Part shown: one piece after another, positions 15,294-23,251 of the stretch
Layout: the number at the start of each line of letters is the position of its first letter
Position numbering within the stretch: the stretch's first letter is position 1
From: Saccharothrix ecbatanensis
Lineage (GTDB): Bacteria; Actinomycetota; Actinomycetes; Mycobacteriales; Pseudonocardiaceae
Assembly (NCBI RefSeq): GCF_014205015.1
Contig: NZ_JACHMO010000001.1
Location: forward strand, 4,526,001-4,590,000
Length of the DNA: 64,000 nt
Direction of reading: 5' to 3'
Translations under genes and position numbers: made by a program
Notes under the pieces: generated by a model
The model's input: the letters and a program-made list of their open reading frames with translations, nothing else
Database searches by the model: none
What the model was told of the DNA's origin: nothing

Positions 15294-15300
15294 CGGGCCC

Positions 15301-16266
15301 GTGTGGCTGCACCGGGCGATGCACGCGGGCTTCTACGTGCTGTTGACGGCGTCGGCGGCGCGGTACGTCGCGTACCACGGCGTCGCGCCCGCCGTGCTGG
15401 GCACGGCCGTCGTCCTGGGCGCGGCATACCCGCTGGGCGTGCGCTGGACCAGGGCCCTGCCCGCCGTGCTCGCCCTGTGGCTGGTGCTGGTGTGGCTCGC
15501 GCCGAGCTTCGGCTGGTGCGCGATCCCGCTGTTCTTCCAGTGCCTGCGGCAGTTGCGGCCACGGGTCGCCGTGCCGCTGGCGGGCGTGCTCACGGTTGCC
15601 GTGGTGCTGACCCAGGTGCGGCTGGCCGCGGAGTTCGAGCCGAGCCTGGTGCTCGGTCCGGTCGGGGTCGCGATGATCACCGCCGCCGTGTTCTTCGACC
15701 GTCGGCGACTCCTGCACCAGGCGGGCGTGCTGGAGGAGCGGCAGCGCCTGGCCCGCGAAATCCACGACACCTTGGCGCAAGGGCTGTCCAGCATCACGCT
15801 GCTGTTGGAACTGGGCGACACGGGACGGGCGCGCGAGGTGGCGAAGGAGAACTTGGCCGAGGCGCGGCGTTTCGTGCGCGACCTGTCGCCGCTGGAAGGC
15901 CGCACGTTGACCGACGCGTTGCGCGGGCTGTGCGACCGGGTCGAGGTGGAGGGCGAGCCGTACCCGCTGGCCGTGCCGGTGGAGGTGGCGTTGCTGAGGG
16001 TCGCGCAGGGCGCGCTGGCGAACGTCCGCGAGCACGCCGAGGCCACCACGGCGGTCATCACGCTGACGTACCTGGGTGACGCCGTGACGCTCGACGTGCG
16101 GGACGACGGCCGCGGGTTCGACCCGGCCCTGATCCGCCCCGAGCCTGGACGCGGCTACGGCCTCGACGCCATCCGCGACAGGGTCGCCGAGTTGGGCGGC
16201 ACGATGACGGTGGAGAGCGCGCCTGGTGAGGGCACGGCGCTGGCCGTGAGCGTGCCCACCCCATGA
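15301..16266 (+). CDS. NarL-type sensor histidine kinase, SenS-like
   Basis: 321 residues. Four to five membrane helices occupy about residues 8-133. A HisKA_3 dimerisation domain follows with the phospho-acceptor His155 in QRLAREIHDTLAQGLSSI, then a HATPase_c domain (NVREHAEATTAVITL, VRDDGRGFDP, GRGYGLDAIRDRV). It phosphorylates its partner regulator, whose ATG overlaps this stop by 4 bp. The small number of short extracellular loops means sensing probably occurs through a partner, as described for SenS with HbpS. The first codon is placed at GTG 15301 because the upstream codons are not family-like and a promoter sits immediately before. Confidence 0.88.
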   Translation: MWLHRAMHAGFYVLLTASAARYVAYHGVAPAVLGTAVVLGAAYPLGVRWTRALPAVLALWLVLVWLAPSFGWCAIPLFFQCLRQLRPRVAVPLAGVLTVAVVLTQVRLAAEFEPSLVLGPVGVAMITAAVFFDRRRLLHQAGVLEERQRLAREIHDTLAQGLSSITLLLELGDTGRAREVAKENLAEARRFVRDLSPLEGRTLTDALRGLCDRVEVEGEPYPLAVPVEVALLRVAQGALANVREHAEATTAVITLTYLGDAVTLDVRDDGRGFDPALIRPEPGRGYGLDAIRDRVAELGGTMTVESAPGEGTALAVSVPTP

Positions 16267-16973
16267 CCGACCACCCCACGGACGACCCCGCGACCGACCC
16301 CGCGAACATCCCCGCAACCGGTCCCGCGAACAACCCCGCGAACATCCCCGCCCGCCTGAAGGTGCTGGTGGTGGACGACCACCCCGTGGTCCGGTTCGGG
16401 CTGGCCGGTCTGCTGGCCCGCGACTTCGACGTGATCGGCGAGGCCGCCACCGGGGAGGACGCCGTCCGCCACGCCGCCACCCGGAGCCCGGACGTGGTGC
16501 TCATGGATCTGCGTCTCGGCGCGGGCATCGACGGCGTCGAGGCCACCAAGCGCATCCGCGCGCTGCCCGATCCGCCACAGGTCGTCGTGCTGACCACGTA
16601 CGACTCGGACGCGGACGTGGTGCGCGCGGTCGAGGCGGGTGCGACCGGCTACCTGCTGAAGGACTGCCCGCCGGACGAGCTGGCCGCCGCGGTCCGGCAG
16701 GCCGCCGCCGGTCGCACCGTGCTCTCACCCGAGATCGCCCACCGCCTGCTGCACCGGACGCCCGCGCCCGCGATCACCAAGCGGGAGGTGCAGATCCTCG
16801 ACCACCTCGCCCGCGGCCTGTCGAACCGGGAGATCGCGAAGGCCCTGTTCATCAGCGAGGCGACGGTGAAGACCCACCTGGTGCGGATCTTCGACAAGCT
16901 GGGCGTGGACACCAGGACCGCGGCCGTCCGCACCGCCGTCGAGCTGAAGCTGATCCGCCTCAGCCGCTGGTGA
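16263..16973 (+). CDS. NarL/FixJ response regulator, SenR-like
   Basis: 236 residues. A receiver domain begins at LKVLVVDDHPVVRFGLAGLL with phospho-acceptor Asp82 (VVLMDLRLG) and Lys in YLLKDCPPDE. A LuxR-type DNA-binding domain lies at the C-terminus (ITKREVQILDHLARGLSNRE, SEATVKTHLVRIFDKLGV). About 30 extra N-terminal residues consist of a degenerate four-residue repeat (PANI, PATG, PANN, PANI) coded by a 12-bp DNA repeat. The ATGA overlap with the kinase supports this start despite the odd leader. It probably controls the divergent HbpS-like gene. The gene overlaps the convergent SRPBCC gene by 14 bp. Confidence 0.88.
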   Translation: MTDHPTDDPATDPANIPATGPANNPANIPARLKVLVVDDHPVVRFGLAGLLARDFDVIGEAATGEDAVRHAATRSPDVVLMDLRLGAGIDGVEATKRIRALPDPPQVVVLTTYDSDADVVRAVEAGATGYLLKDCPPDELAAAVRQAAAGRTVLSPEIAHRLLHRTPAPAITKREVQILDHLARGLSNREIAKALFISEATVKTHLVRIFDKLGVDTRTAAVRTAVELKLIRLSRW

Positions 16974-17835
16974 GCATCCCGTCGGGCAGGCCCGGCACGT
17001 CCGGCTGGAGCCAGATCGGCCGCCAGTCGGCCAGCTCGTGGTAGCGGCGCAGTTCCGCCACGCCCGACAGCCAGCCCGCCCACGCCCCGTACGGCGGCCG
17101 GCCGGTGTCGAACCCGCTCTGCACGAACGTCAGCCGGGTGCCGCCGCCCGACTCTGCCAGCTCCCACGTCGACACCATGCCGCCCCAGTCGACGCGCATC
17201 CGCTCACCGGGCACGAACTCCAGCACCTTCGCCGGTTCCGGGTTCGCGTCGAACCCGCCCATGGCGACCCGACCGCCCTCCCACGGCTCGATGTCGATCT
17301 TCGCGCCGAACCACCGCGAGTGCTGCTCGGACTCGACCAGCGACCGGGCCACCGCGTCGACCGGCGCGGCGATCACCACCTCGGTGCGCATCTCCGGGGT
17401 GCTGAAGTCGACCTTCGGCGTCAACGGCCGGCCCTCGACGTGGTCGACCAGGTTCGCCAGCGACAACGCCCAGTAGGTGTAGAGGTGGCCGAGCACGCCG
17501 GTCTCCGCGACGGCCGCCTCCCAGCCCGCGAAGTGGCTCTGGGACAACGTCACGACCGTGTCGCCGTCCTTGGCCGCCCACGAGATCTCGACGGTCGTGT
17601 CCTCGCCGCCGACCCTCCAACCGAACCGCAACGACCGGTCGTCGACGTGCCGCAACGTCTGGTGCGGCTGGTCGCCCTCGGGCGTGTACCTGCCCCAGAA
17701 CTCGAACCGGTCGGGCAGCTCCACGGCCGCGTGCTCGGCCAGCCACGTGCCCAGCTCGCCCGCGTCGGTCACCGCCTGCCGCACCCGCTCGACGGGCGCG
17801 GTGGTGCGGACGCGAAGGACCACGGTCTCACTCAT
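16960..17835 (-). CDS. tandem SRPBCC (AHSA1-like) domain protein
   Basis: 291 residues with two START/AHSA1-type domains. The first runs about 1-140 (VVLRVRTTAPVERVRQAVTD, FEFWGRYTPEGD). The second runs about 146-275 (TEVVIAAPVDAVARSLVESE, WEGGRVAMGGFD, LTFVQSGFDTG). Such domains bind hydrophobic ligands; actinobacterial members often sit with an ArsR-type repressor, exactly as here. It overlaps the ArsR-like gene upstream by 8 bp, so the two form an operon. Whether it is a ligand carrier, a co-chaperone-like protein or a detoxification component is unknown. Confidence 0.8.
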   Translation of the reverse strand: MSETVVLRVRTTAPVERVRQAVTDAGELGTWLAEHAAVELPDRFEFWGRYTPEGDQPHQTLRHVDDRSLRFGWRVGGEDTTVEISWAAKDGDTVVTLSQSHFAGWEAAVAETGVLGHLYTYWALSLANLVDHVEGRPLTPKVDFSTPEMRTEVVIAAPVDAVARSLVESEQHSRWFGAKIDIEPWEGGRVAMGGFDANPEPAKVLEFVPGERMRVDWGGMVSTWELAESGGGTRLTFVQSGFDTGRPPYGAWAGWLSGVAELRRYHELADWRPIWLQPDVPGLPDGMLTSG

Positions 17836-18388
17836 CGGTCTCCTCCTCCATCGGGTAGCACGCCACGGCCAGCCGGAAGGCGTCGCCCTCCGCGCCGCCG
17901 TAGCGGGCGAACAAGTCCTGCAAAGTCGTCTTCAGGTCGTCGAAGAACTCCTGCCGCTGATCGGGCCGCAGCCGGATCTCGCCGGACACGCCGAGCGACG
18001 GCAGTTCCGGCCGGGTCCGGTCGAGGCCCGCGATGTCCGCCTGGACCTGCTCCACGAGGTCCAGCAGGTATCCCAGGCTCAACTCGTCCTGCGCGCGGCG
18101 CAGCCCGAGCCGGCCGACCAGCCTCGGCGACAGCCAGTACGAGCGCGCGCTCGCCTGGTACACGCCCTCGTTGATGCCACGCACACGGCGCTCGCTCACC
18201 AGCGTCACCAGACCGGCTTCGACCAGGCGTTTCACGTGGTAGTAGACCCGCTGCGGGGTCTGGTCGAGCACCGCCGCCACCTCGGTGCACGACCGCGGCT
18301 CGGCCAGCTGCCGCAGCACCTCGATGCGCTGCGGCTTGAGCAGTGCCTCGGCCTGCTCGATCTGCTCCAGGTACAGGACGTCTCTCAT
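17828..18388 (-). CDS. ArsR-like (HTH_20) transcriptional regulator
   Basis: 186 residues. The winged helix lies at residues 1-75 (VLYLEQIEQAEALLKPQRIE, CTEVAAVLDQTPQRVYYHVK) with an extended helical C-terminal part. It most likely represses its own operon with the SRPBCC protein. Three in-frame ATGs exist (18427, 18400, 18388). The last gives the canonical family N-terminus, and the AT-rich sequence before it looks like promoter (TTGACA at about 18418-18423 on the minus strand), so 18388 is preferred. No ribosome site is visible. Confidence 0.82.
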   Translation of the reverse strand: MRDVLYLEQIEQAEALLKPQRIEVLRQLAEPRSCTEVAAVLDQTPQRVYYHVKRLVEAGLVTLVSERRVRGINEGVYQASARSYWLSPRLVGRLGLRRAQDELSLGYLLDLVEQVQADIAGLDRTRPELPSLGVSGEIRLRPDQRQEFFDDLKTTLQDLFARYGGAEGDAFRLAVACYPMEEETDE

Positions 18389-18390
18389 CG

Positions 18391-18423
18391 CAAAAATCAT
18401 GTTGTACGTAAAAATCTGTTTTG
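18391..18423 (-). promoter_or_regulatory. AT-rich promoter/operator of the ArsR-SRPBCC operon
   Basis: The only AT-rich patch in this neighbourhood. It contains a perfect TTGACA followed, 17 bases on, by CAACAT about ten bases before the ATG at 18388. A near-palindrome centred on TACGTA lies between, plausibly the repressor site. Confidence 0.5.
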
Positions 18424-18437
18424 TCAATCGGGCCGAA

Positions 18438-18469
18438 GAAGACCCCGGACCACCCGGCCCGGGGTCTTC
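18438..18469 (-). terminator. terminator of pafA
   Basis: An 11-bp perfect stem (GAAGACCCCGG / CCGGGGTCTTC) with a ten-base loop, starting 8 bp after the pafA stop. No long U-tract is present. Confidence 0.75.
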
Positions 18470-18476
18470 TCAGGAG

Positions 18477-19835
18477 CTACAGCGAGCTGATCAGCCGCTC
18501 CACGCGCTCGTCCACCGCGCGGAACGGGTCCTTGCACAGCACGGTGCGCTGCGCCTGGTCGTTCAACTTCAGGTGCACCCAGTCGACCGTGAAGTCACGG
18601 CCCGCGGCCTGCGCGGCGGCGATGAAGTCACCGCGCAGCTTGGCCCGCGTCGTCTGCGGCGGGGTGTCCTTGGCGGCCTCGATCTCGCCGTCGTCGGTCA
18701 CCCGTTCCACCTGGTCCTTGCGCTGGAGCAGGTCGAAGATGCCCCGGCCGCGCCTGATGTCGTGGTAGGCGAGGTCGAGCTGGGCGATCCGCGGGTTGGA
18801 CAGGTCCATGCCGTGCTTGGCCTGGTACCGCTCCATCAGCCGGTACTTGATGGCCCAGTCGATCTCGCGGTCGATCTTGGACAGGTCCTCGGCCTCGACC
18901 GCGTCCAGCGTGCGGCCCCACAGTTCGAGCACCCGCTCGGCCATCGGGTCCGGCGCGCGCTTGGCCACGTGCTCCACCGCGCGCTCGTAGTACTCGCGCT
19001 GGATGTCCAGCGCCGAGGCCTCCTTGCCGCCCGCGAGGCGGACGGTGCGGCGGCCGGTCAGGTCGTGGCTGATCTCGCGGATCGCGCGGATCGGGTTGTC
19101 CAGGCTGAAATCGCGGAACTGGACGCCTTGCTCGATCATCTCCAGGACCAGGTTCGCGCTGCCCACCTTGAGCAGCGTGGTCACCTCGGACATGTTCGAG
19201 TCGCCGACGATGACGTGCAGCCTGCGGTAGCGCTCGGCGTCGGCGTGCGGCTCGTCGCGGGTGTTGATGATCGGCCGCGACCGGGTGGTGGCGCTGGACA
19301 CGCCCTCCCAGATGTGCTCGGCCCGCTGCGAGAGGCAGTAGACCGCTCCGCGCGGCGTCTGGAGCACCTTGCCCGCGCCGCAGATGAGCTGCCTGGTCAC
19401 CAGGAACGGCAGCAGGACGTCGGCGATGCGGGAGAACTCCCCCGCTCGCGCGACCAGGTAGTTCTCGTGGCAACCGTACGAGTTGCCCGCGGAGTCGGTG
19501 TTGTTCTTGAACAGGAAGATGTCTCCCCCGATGCCCTCGTCGGCGAGCCTGCGCTCGGCGTCGACGAGCAGGTCTTCGAGGATCCGCTCACCAGCCTTGT
19601 CATGCGTCACGAGCTGGGCGAGGTCGTCGCATTCCGCCGTCGCGTACTCGGGGTGCGAGCCCACGTCCAGGTAGAGCCGAGAGCCGTTGCGCAGGAAGAC
19701 GTTCGACGAGCGTCCCCACGAGACGACCCGGCGGAACAGATAACGCGCGACCTCATCCGGGGACAGCCTGCGCTGCCCGTGGAAGGTGCAGGTCACCCCG
19801 AACTCAGTCTCAATGCCGAAGATCCGCCGCTGCAT
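18477..19835 (-). CDS. pafA: Pup-protein ligase PafA
   Basis: 452 residues, the usual PafA length. The N-terminal [12 protein letters not shown] strand holds the metal-binding glutamates (Glu9, Glu11), and Asp57 in [13 protein letters not shown] is the catalytic base in characterised enzymes. Later motifs are [20 protein letters not shown] and the [13 protein letters not shown] loop. PafA activates the C-terminal Glu of Pup with ATP and joins it to substrate lysines, marking proteins for the proteasome. It is separated from dop-pup-prcBA by a 7.7-kb block of unrelated rightward genes. A TACTGT box six bases before the ATG suggests a leaderless transcript; a hairpin terminator follows. Confidence 0.96.
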   Translation of the reverse strand: MQRRIFGIETEFGVTCTFHGQRRLSPDEVARYLFRRVVSWGRSSNVFLRNGSRLYLDVGSHPEYATAECDDLAQLVTHDKAGERILEDLLVDAERRLADEGIGGDIFLFKNNTDSAGNSYGCHENYLVARAGEFSRIADVLLPFLVTRQLICGAGKVLQTPRGAVYCLSQRAEHIWEGVSSATTRSRPIINTRDEPHADAERYRRLHVIVGDSNMSEVTTLLKVGSANLVLEMIEQGVQFRDFSLDNPIRAIREISHDLTGRRTVRLAGGKEASALDIQREYYERAVEHVAKRAPDPMAERVLELWGRTLDAVEAEDLSKIDREIDWAIKYRLMERYQAKHGMDLSNPRIAQLDLAYHDIRRGRGIFDLLQRKDQVERVTDDGEIEAAKDTPPQTTRAKLRGDFIAAAQAAGRDFTVDWVHLKLNDQAQRTVLCKDPFRAVDERVERLISSL

Positions 19836-19841
19836 CCCTCA

Positions 19842-19847
19842 ACAGTA
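19842..19847 (-). promoter_or_regulatory. candidate -10 box of pafA (leaderless)
   Basis: TACTGT on the minus strand, six bases before ATG 19835. No ribosome site lies between. No good -35 is seen. Confidence 0.55.
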
Positions 19848-19903
19848 GGCGCATTCGGAACTTTCCTCAGTGATCCAATCGGGCGTCTCACCGTTTTCGC
19901 GGA

Positions 19904-19909
19904 TAACGT
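19904..19909 (+). promoter_or_regulatory. candidate -10 box of the PAP2-lipid kinase gene (leaderless)
   Basis: TAACGT, six bases before GTG 19916. It is the mirror arrangement of the pafA promoter across the 80-bp divergent gap. Confidence 0.55.
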
Positions 19910-19915
19910 TCGGGT

Positions 19916-21364
19916 GTGCTTCGCCGAGTGAACCACCTTGACCTGGCTCTCATGAGGCGTTCCGGCGCTCTGCGCCCCTCGCCTGTCGATCACGGAATGA
20001 AGAGGTTGTCACGCGCCGCCAATCACAGCGTGTTGTGGCTAGTCGTCGCGGGCGTGTTGGCCGCGCGGAAGGGTGTGAGCAGGCGGGCGGCGTTGCGCGG
20101 AGTCGCGGCGATCGCCGGGGCGAGTTTCAGCGCGAGCCTGGTGGCGAAGCGGCTCCTCCCGCGCCGGAGGCCTGCCGCGGACCTGCTGGCGGTGCCGCGA
20201 CGGCTGACCAGGCGCCCGACGTCGTCGTCGTTCCCGTCCGGGCACGCGGCGTCGGCGGCGGCGTTCACCACGGCGTTGGCGATGGAGTCGCCCGCGTTGG
20301 CGTTGGCGGTCGCTCCGGTCGCGGCGGCGGTCGCGTACTCGCGGGTGCACACAGGCGTGCACTGGCCGTCGGACGTGGCCGCCGGCGCCGCTATCGGGAT
20401 CGGCGCAGGACTGCTGACCAGGCGTTGGTGGCCGTTGGGGCGGACGGAGCGTGCGACGGCACGGGAGCACCAGACGTTGGCGGCGCTGGTGGACGGCGAG
20501 GGCCTGGTGGTCGTCGTGAACCGGAGCGCGGGCCTGGGCGCGACGAGCCTGGGCGCGGTCGATCCGGCCGAGGCCGTGGCGGAGGAGTGGCCGAAAGCCA
20601 CGATCGTGGGAATCGACGATCTCGACACGCTGATCGATGATTACGCTCCGCAGGCACTGGGCGTGGCTGGCGGTGACGGTTCGGTGGGCGCGGTCGCGGC
20701 GGTGGCGGCGGCACACCGGCTGCCGTTCGCGCTGGTGCCGGCGGGGACGTTGAACCACTTCGCCCGGGACGTCGGCGTGCACGGCGTGGACGACACCGCG
20801 CGGGCGGTGACGGACGGCGAGGGCGTGCTGGTGGACCTGGCGGCCGTGTCGGTGGACGGAGCCGGGCCGCGCTGGTTCGTCAACACGGCGAGTCTCGGCG
20901 GTTATCCGGACATGGTCCGGCTCCGGGAGAAGCTGCAGGACCGGTGGGGCAAGTGGCCGGCGGCGGTCATCGCGCTGGCCAAGGTGCTGCGCACTTCCCG
21001 ACCGATGCGGGTGGAGCTGAACGGCGAGCCGCGGTTGATCTGGATGCTGTTCGTCGGCAACGGTCCGTACCGGCCGAAGGGCTTCGCGCCGACCATGCGG
21101 CCGGCGTTGGACGCGGGGCTCATGGACGTCCGGTACATCCGCGCCGACACCCGGTTCTCCCGGGCGAGGTTCTTCGTCGGCGCCCTGCTCGGCGCCCTGG
21201 ACCGCAGCCGCACGTACCGGCACCTGGAGACGCGGTGGCTGGACGTCCGACTGCTCGACGGCGCGGTGGCGATCGCGACGGACGGCGAGGTCGGCCCCAC
21301 CGGCTCCACCTTCGAGTTCCGCTCGCGCCCGGCGGCCCTGGCGGTCTACCGCCCCCAGGACTAA
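19916..21364 (+). CDS. fusion: PAP2 phosphatase domain + diacylglycerol kinase-type domain
   Basis: 482 residues. The N-terminal half is a PAP2 phosphatase: KRLLPRRRP (motif C1), SSFPSGHAASAAA (C2) and SRVHTGVHWPSDVAAG (C3), with membrane helices. The C-terminal half is a DAGK catalytic domain: VVVVNRSAGLG, GVAGGDGSVGAVAAV and VPAGTLNHFARDVG. One chain could therefore remove phosphate from one lipid and phosphorylate another, for example in undecaprenyl or phosphatidic acid metabolism; this is inference. Both catalytic motif sets look intact. The gene is divergent from pafA. The GTG at 19916 is supported by the promoter just upstream. Confidence 0.87.
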   Translation: MLRRVNHLDLALMRRSGALRPSPVDHGMKRLSRAANHSVLWLVVAGVLAARKGVSRRAALRGVAAIAGASFSASLVAKRLLPRRRPAADLLAVPRRLTRRPTSSSFPSGHAASAAAFTTALAMESPALALAVAPVAAAVAYSRVHTGVHWPSDVAAGAAIGIGAGLLTRRWWPLGRTERATAREHQTLAALVDGEGLVVVVNRSAGLGATSLGAVDPAEAVAEEWPKATIVGIDDLDTLIDDYAPQALGVAGGDGSVGAVAAVAAAHRLPFALVPAGTLNHFARDVGVHGVDDTARAVTDGEGVLVDLAAVSVDGAGPRWFVNTASLGGYPDMVRLREKLQDRWGKWPAAVIALAKVLRTSRPMRVELNGEPRLIWMLFVGNGPYRPKGFAPTMRPALDAGLMDVRYIRADTRFSRARFFVGALLGALDRSRTYRHLETRWLDVRLLDGAVAIATDGEVGPTGSTFEFRSRPAALAVYRPQD

Positions 21365-21365
21365 G

Positions 21366-21401
21366 GTTGACTCCGTCAACATTTCTGTTGAGGGAGTCAA
21401 C
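21366..21401. promoter_or_regulatory. twin GTTGA-N5-TCAAC operators before the MarR-GNAT gene
   Basis: Two palindromes, GTTGACTCCGTCAAC at 21366-21380 and GTTGAGGGAGTCAAC at 21387-21401. Their centres are 21 bp apart (two helical turns), and the second covers the ribosome site and ends one base before the ATG. The geometry is what a MarR-type dimer pair would need for tight self-repression. Confidence 0.7.
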
Positions 21402-21402
21402 G

Positions 21403-22302
21403 ATGACGGTCGCCGACGTCCGCGCGTTCAACCGCTTCTACACCGGCGTGATCGGCGTGCTCGACCGGGGCTACCTGGCGTCGCCGTACTCGTTGACCGA
21501 GGTGCGGGTCCTGTTCGAGCTGTCCGCCGGGCCGTGCGAGGTGCCCGACCTCCGCGCCGCGCTGTCGTTGGACGCCGGGTACCTGAGCCGGATTTTGACG
21601 TCATTCGAGCGTGCCGGCCTGGTTACCCGCACCCCGTCGGCCCGCGACTCACGCCGCCACGTCGTCACCCTGACCGCGCGGGGCGAGTCGGTGTTCACCG
21701 ACCTGAACGCCCGTTCGGACGCGGAGATCGGCGCGCTGCTGGACCGCGTGCCGATCTCCGACCGCGCCGAACTCGTGGCGGCGATGCGCAAGATCGAACG
21801 ACTGCTCACCGGCGCGGCCCGGTCGTACCTGCTGCGACCGTTGCGCCCCGGCGACCTGGGCTGGGTCGTGAACCGGCACGGGATTCGGTACGCAGAGGAG
21901 TACGGCTTCGACCAGACCTTCGAGGCGTTGGTGGCCCGCGTGGCGGGCGAGTACGTCGAGAACCACTCGCCCGACCACGAAGCGGCGTGGATCGCCGAGG
22001 TCGACGGCGAACCGGTCGGCTCGGTCTTCTGCGTCCGAGCGGACGACCACACCGCCCAACTCCGCCTCCTCCTCGTCGAGCCGGCCGCCCGGGGGCTCGG
22101 CATCGGCGGCCGCCTGGTCGACGAATGCCTCCGCTTCGCCCGCCGGGTCGGGTACCGACGGATGGTGCTGTGGACTGTGTCCGGGCTGGCGGCGTCACGG
22201 CACATCTACGAGAAGGTCGGGTTCACGTTGGACAAGAGCACGCCGGAGCGCCTTTACGGGCGTGACGACCTGGAAGCGCAGACCTGGTCGCTCGACCTCT
22301 GA
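21403..22302 (+). CDS. fusion: MarR-type DNA-binding domain + GNAT acetyltransferase
   Basis: 299 residues. Residues 1-140 are a MarR winged helix (EVRVLFELSAGPCEVPDLRA, GYLSRILTSFERAGLVTR, the wing SARDSRRHVVTLT). Residues 148-299 are a GNAT domain with the acetyl-CoA motif RLLLVEPAARGLGIGGRLVD and the beta5 region YEKVGF. MarR-GNAT fusions are known across bacteria, but their targets are mostly uncharacterised. The enzyme half could inactivate the ligand the MarR half senses. Two strong palindromes immediately upstream suggest autoregulation. It lies 38 bp after the PAP2-kinase fusion on the same strand. Confidence 0.88.
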   Translation: MTVADVRAFNRFYTGVIGVLDRGYLASPYSLTEVRVLFELSAGPCEVPDLRAALSLDAGYLSRILTSFERAGLVTRTPSARDSRRHVVTLTARGESVFTDLNARSDAEIGALLDRVPISDRAELVAAMRKIERLLTGAARSYLLRPLRPGDLGWVVNRHGIRYAEEYGFDQTFEALVARVAGEYVENHSPDHEAAWIAEVDGEPVGSVFCVRADDHTAQLRLLLVEPAARGLGIGGRLVDECLRFARRVGYRRMVLWTVSGLAASRHIYEKVGFTLDKSTPERLYGRDDLEAQTWSLDL

Positions 22303-22328
22303 CCGGGACACCCCGCCAACCAGGCGAG

Positions 22329-22343
22329 TTCGACATGGTCGAA
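22329..22343. promoter_or_regulatory. GylR operator upstream of gylR
   Basis: The perfect palindrome TTCGACATGGTCGAA lies over the -35 zone of gylR. The core CGACAT(G/T)GTCGAACGG recurs upstream of glpF at 23211-23226. Confidence 0.7.
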
Positions 22344-22354
22344 CGGTTCCGCGC

Positions 22355-22360
22355 TAGAGT
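22355..22360 (+). promoter_or_regulatory. candidate -10 box of gylR (leaderless)
   Basis: TAGAGT, six bases before GTG 22367. There is no ribosome site, and the operator palindrome lies just upstream. Confidence 0.55.
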
Positions 22361-22366
22361 GATCGT

Positions 22367-23134
22367 GTGCCCGGTCCCATCCAGTCCATCGAACGGGCAG
22401 CCGCGGTGTTGCGGCTGCTGGCCAGTGGTGCGCGGCAGATGGGGGTCGCGGAGTTGGCGCGGGCCCTTGAGCTGCCCAAACCGACCGTCCACGGCATCCT
22501 GCGGACGTTGCAGCTGGTCGGCTTCGTCGAACAGTCGCCGGACACGGGCAAGTACCAGCTCGGCGCCGCGCTGTTCCACATCGGCAGCAGCTACCTCGAC
22601 GGCAACGAACTGCGCACCCGTGCGCTGAACTGGTCGGACTCGCTCGCCTCGCGCAGCATGGAGAGCGTCCGCATCGGCACCCTGCACGAGAACCAAGTCC
22701 TGGTCGTGCACCACGTGTTCCGCCCGGACAACTCGCGGCAAGTCCTCGAAGTCGGCGCTCTCCTCCCGTCCCACGCCAGCGCGCTGGGCAAGGTCCTGCT
22801 CGCCGACGACCCGGTCGGCCTCAGCTTCGCCGACGACGAGCCGCTCAAGGCCTACACCGCCGCCACCATCACCGACCTCGACCGCCTCAGCGACACGTTG
22901 GAGCAGGTCAGGCAGCGTGGCTGGGCCAGCGACGTGGAAGAGCTGGTGGACGGCGAGGTGTCGCTGGCCGCCCCCATCCGGGACCGCCGGACGGTGACCG
23001 TGGGCGCCGTGGGCATCTCCGGGCCGGTCGAGCGGCTGTGCGACGAGAAGAAGCTGCCCCGCACCGAACTCGTCTCCTACGTCCGCGAGGCCGCGCGATC
23101 CATCTCGCGCGAACTCGGCGCCATCCCCTGGTAG
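22367..23134 (+). CDS. gylR: IclR-family glycerol operon regulator (GylR-like)
   Basis: 255 residues. The N-terminal IclR helix-turn-helix (QSIERAAAVLRLLASGARQM, LPKPTVHGILRTLQLVGFVE) is followed by the effector-binding domain (RIGTLHENQVLVVHHVF, LPSHASALGKVLLA, DGEVSLAAPIRDRR). The arrangement gylR-glpF-glpK-glpD is that of the Streptomyces coelicolor glycerol operon, where GylR represses until glycerol-3-phosphate accumulates. The shared palindrome before gylR and glpF supports the same regulon here. Confidence 0.9.
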   Translation: MPGPIQSIERAAAVLRLLASGARQMGVAELARALELPKPTVHGILRTLQLVGFVEQSPDTGKYQLGAALFHIGSSYLDGNELRTRALNWSDSLASRSMESVRIGTLHENQVLVVHHVFRPDNSRQVLEVGALLPSHASALGKVLLADDPVGLSFADDEPLKAYTAATITDLDRLSDTLEQVRQRGWASDVEELVDGEVSLAAPIRDRRTVTVGAVGISGPVERLCDEKKLPRTELVSYVREAARSISRELGAIPW

Positions 23135-23167
23135 AGCCCGACCGGTTACAGGACTGCTTCGGGAGGG

Positions 23168-23196
23168 TTGACATCTTGTGAGCGTCGGCACAGGAT
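23168..23196 (+). promoter_or_regulatory. glpF promoter
   Basis: TTGACA (23168), a 17-base spacer and CAGGAT (23191). The start of transcription would fall near 23203, leaving a short leader that carries the operator and a ribosome site. Confidence 0.6.
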
Positions 23197-23208
23197 TCAC
23201 GCGCGCCG

Positions 23209-23223
23209 TACGACATTGTCGAA
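23209..23223. promoter_or_regulatory. GylR operator upstream of glpF
   Basis: TACGACATTGTCGAA lies just downstream of the predicted glpF transcription start, a position suited to repression by blocking. It shares a 16-base core with the gylR site apart from one central base. Confidence 0.7.
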
Positions 23224-23251
23224 CGGCATTCAGGCCAGAGAGGGCGCGTGG

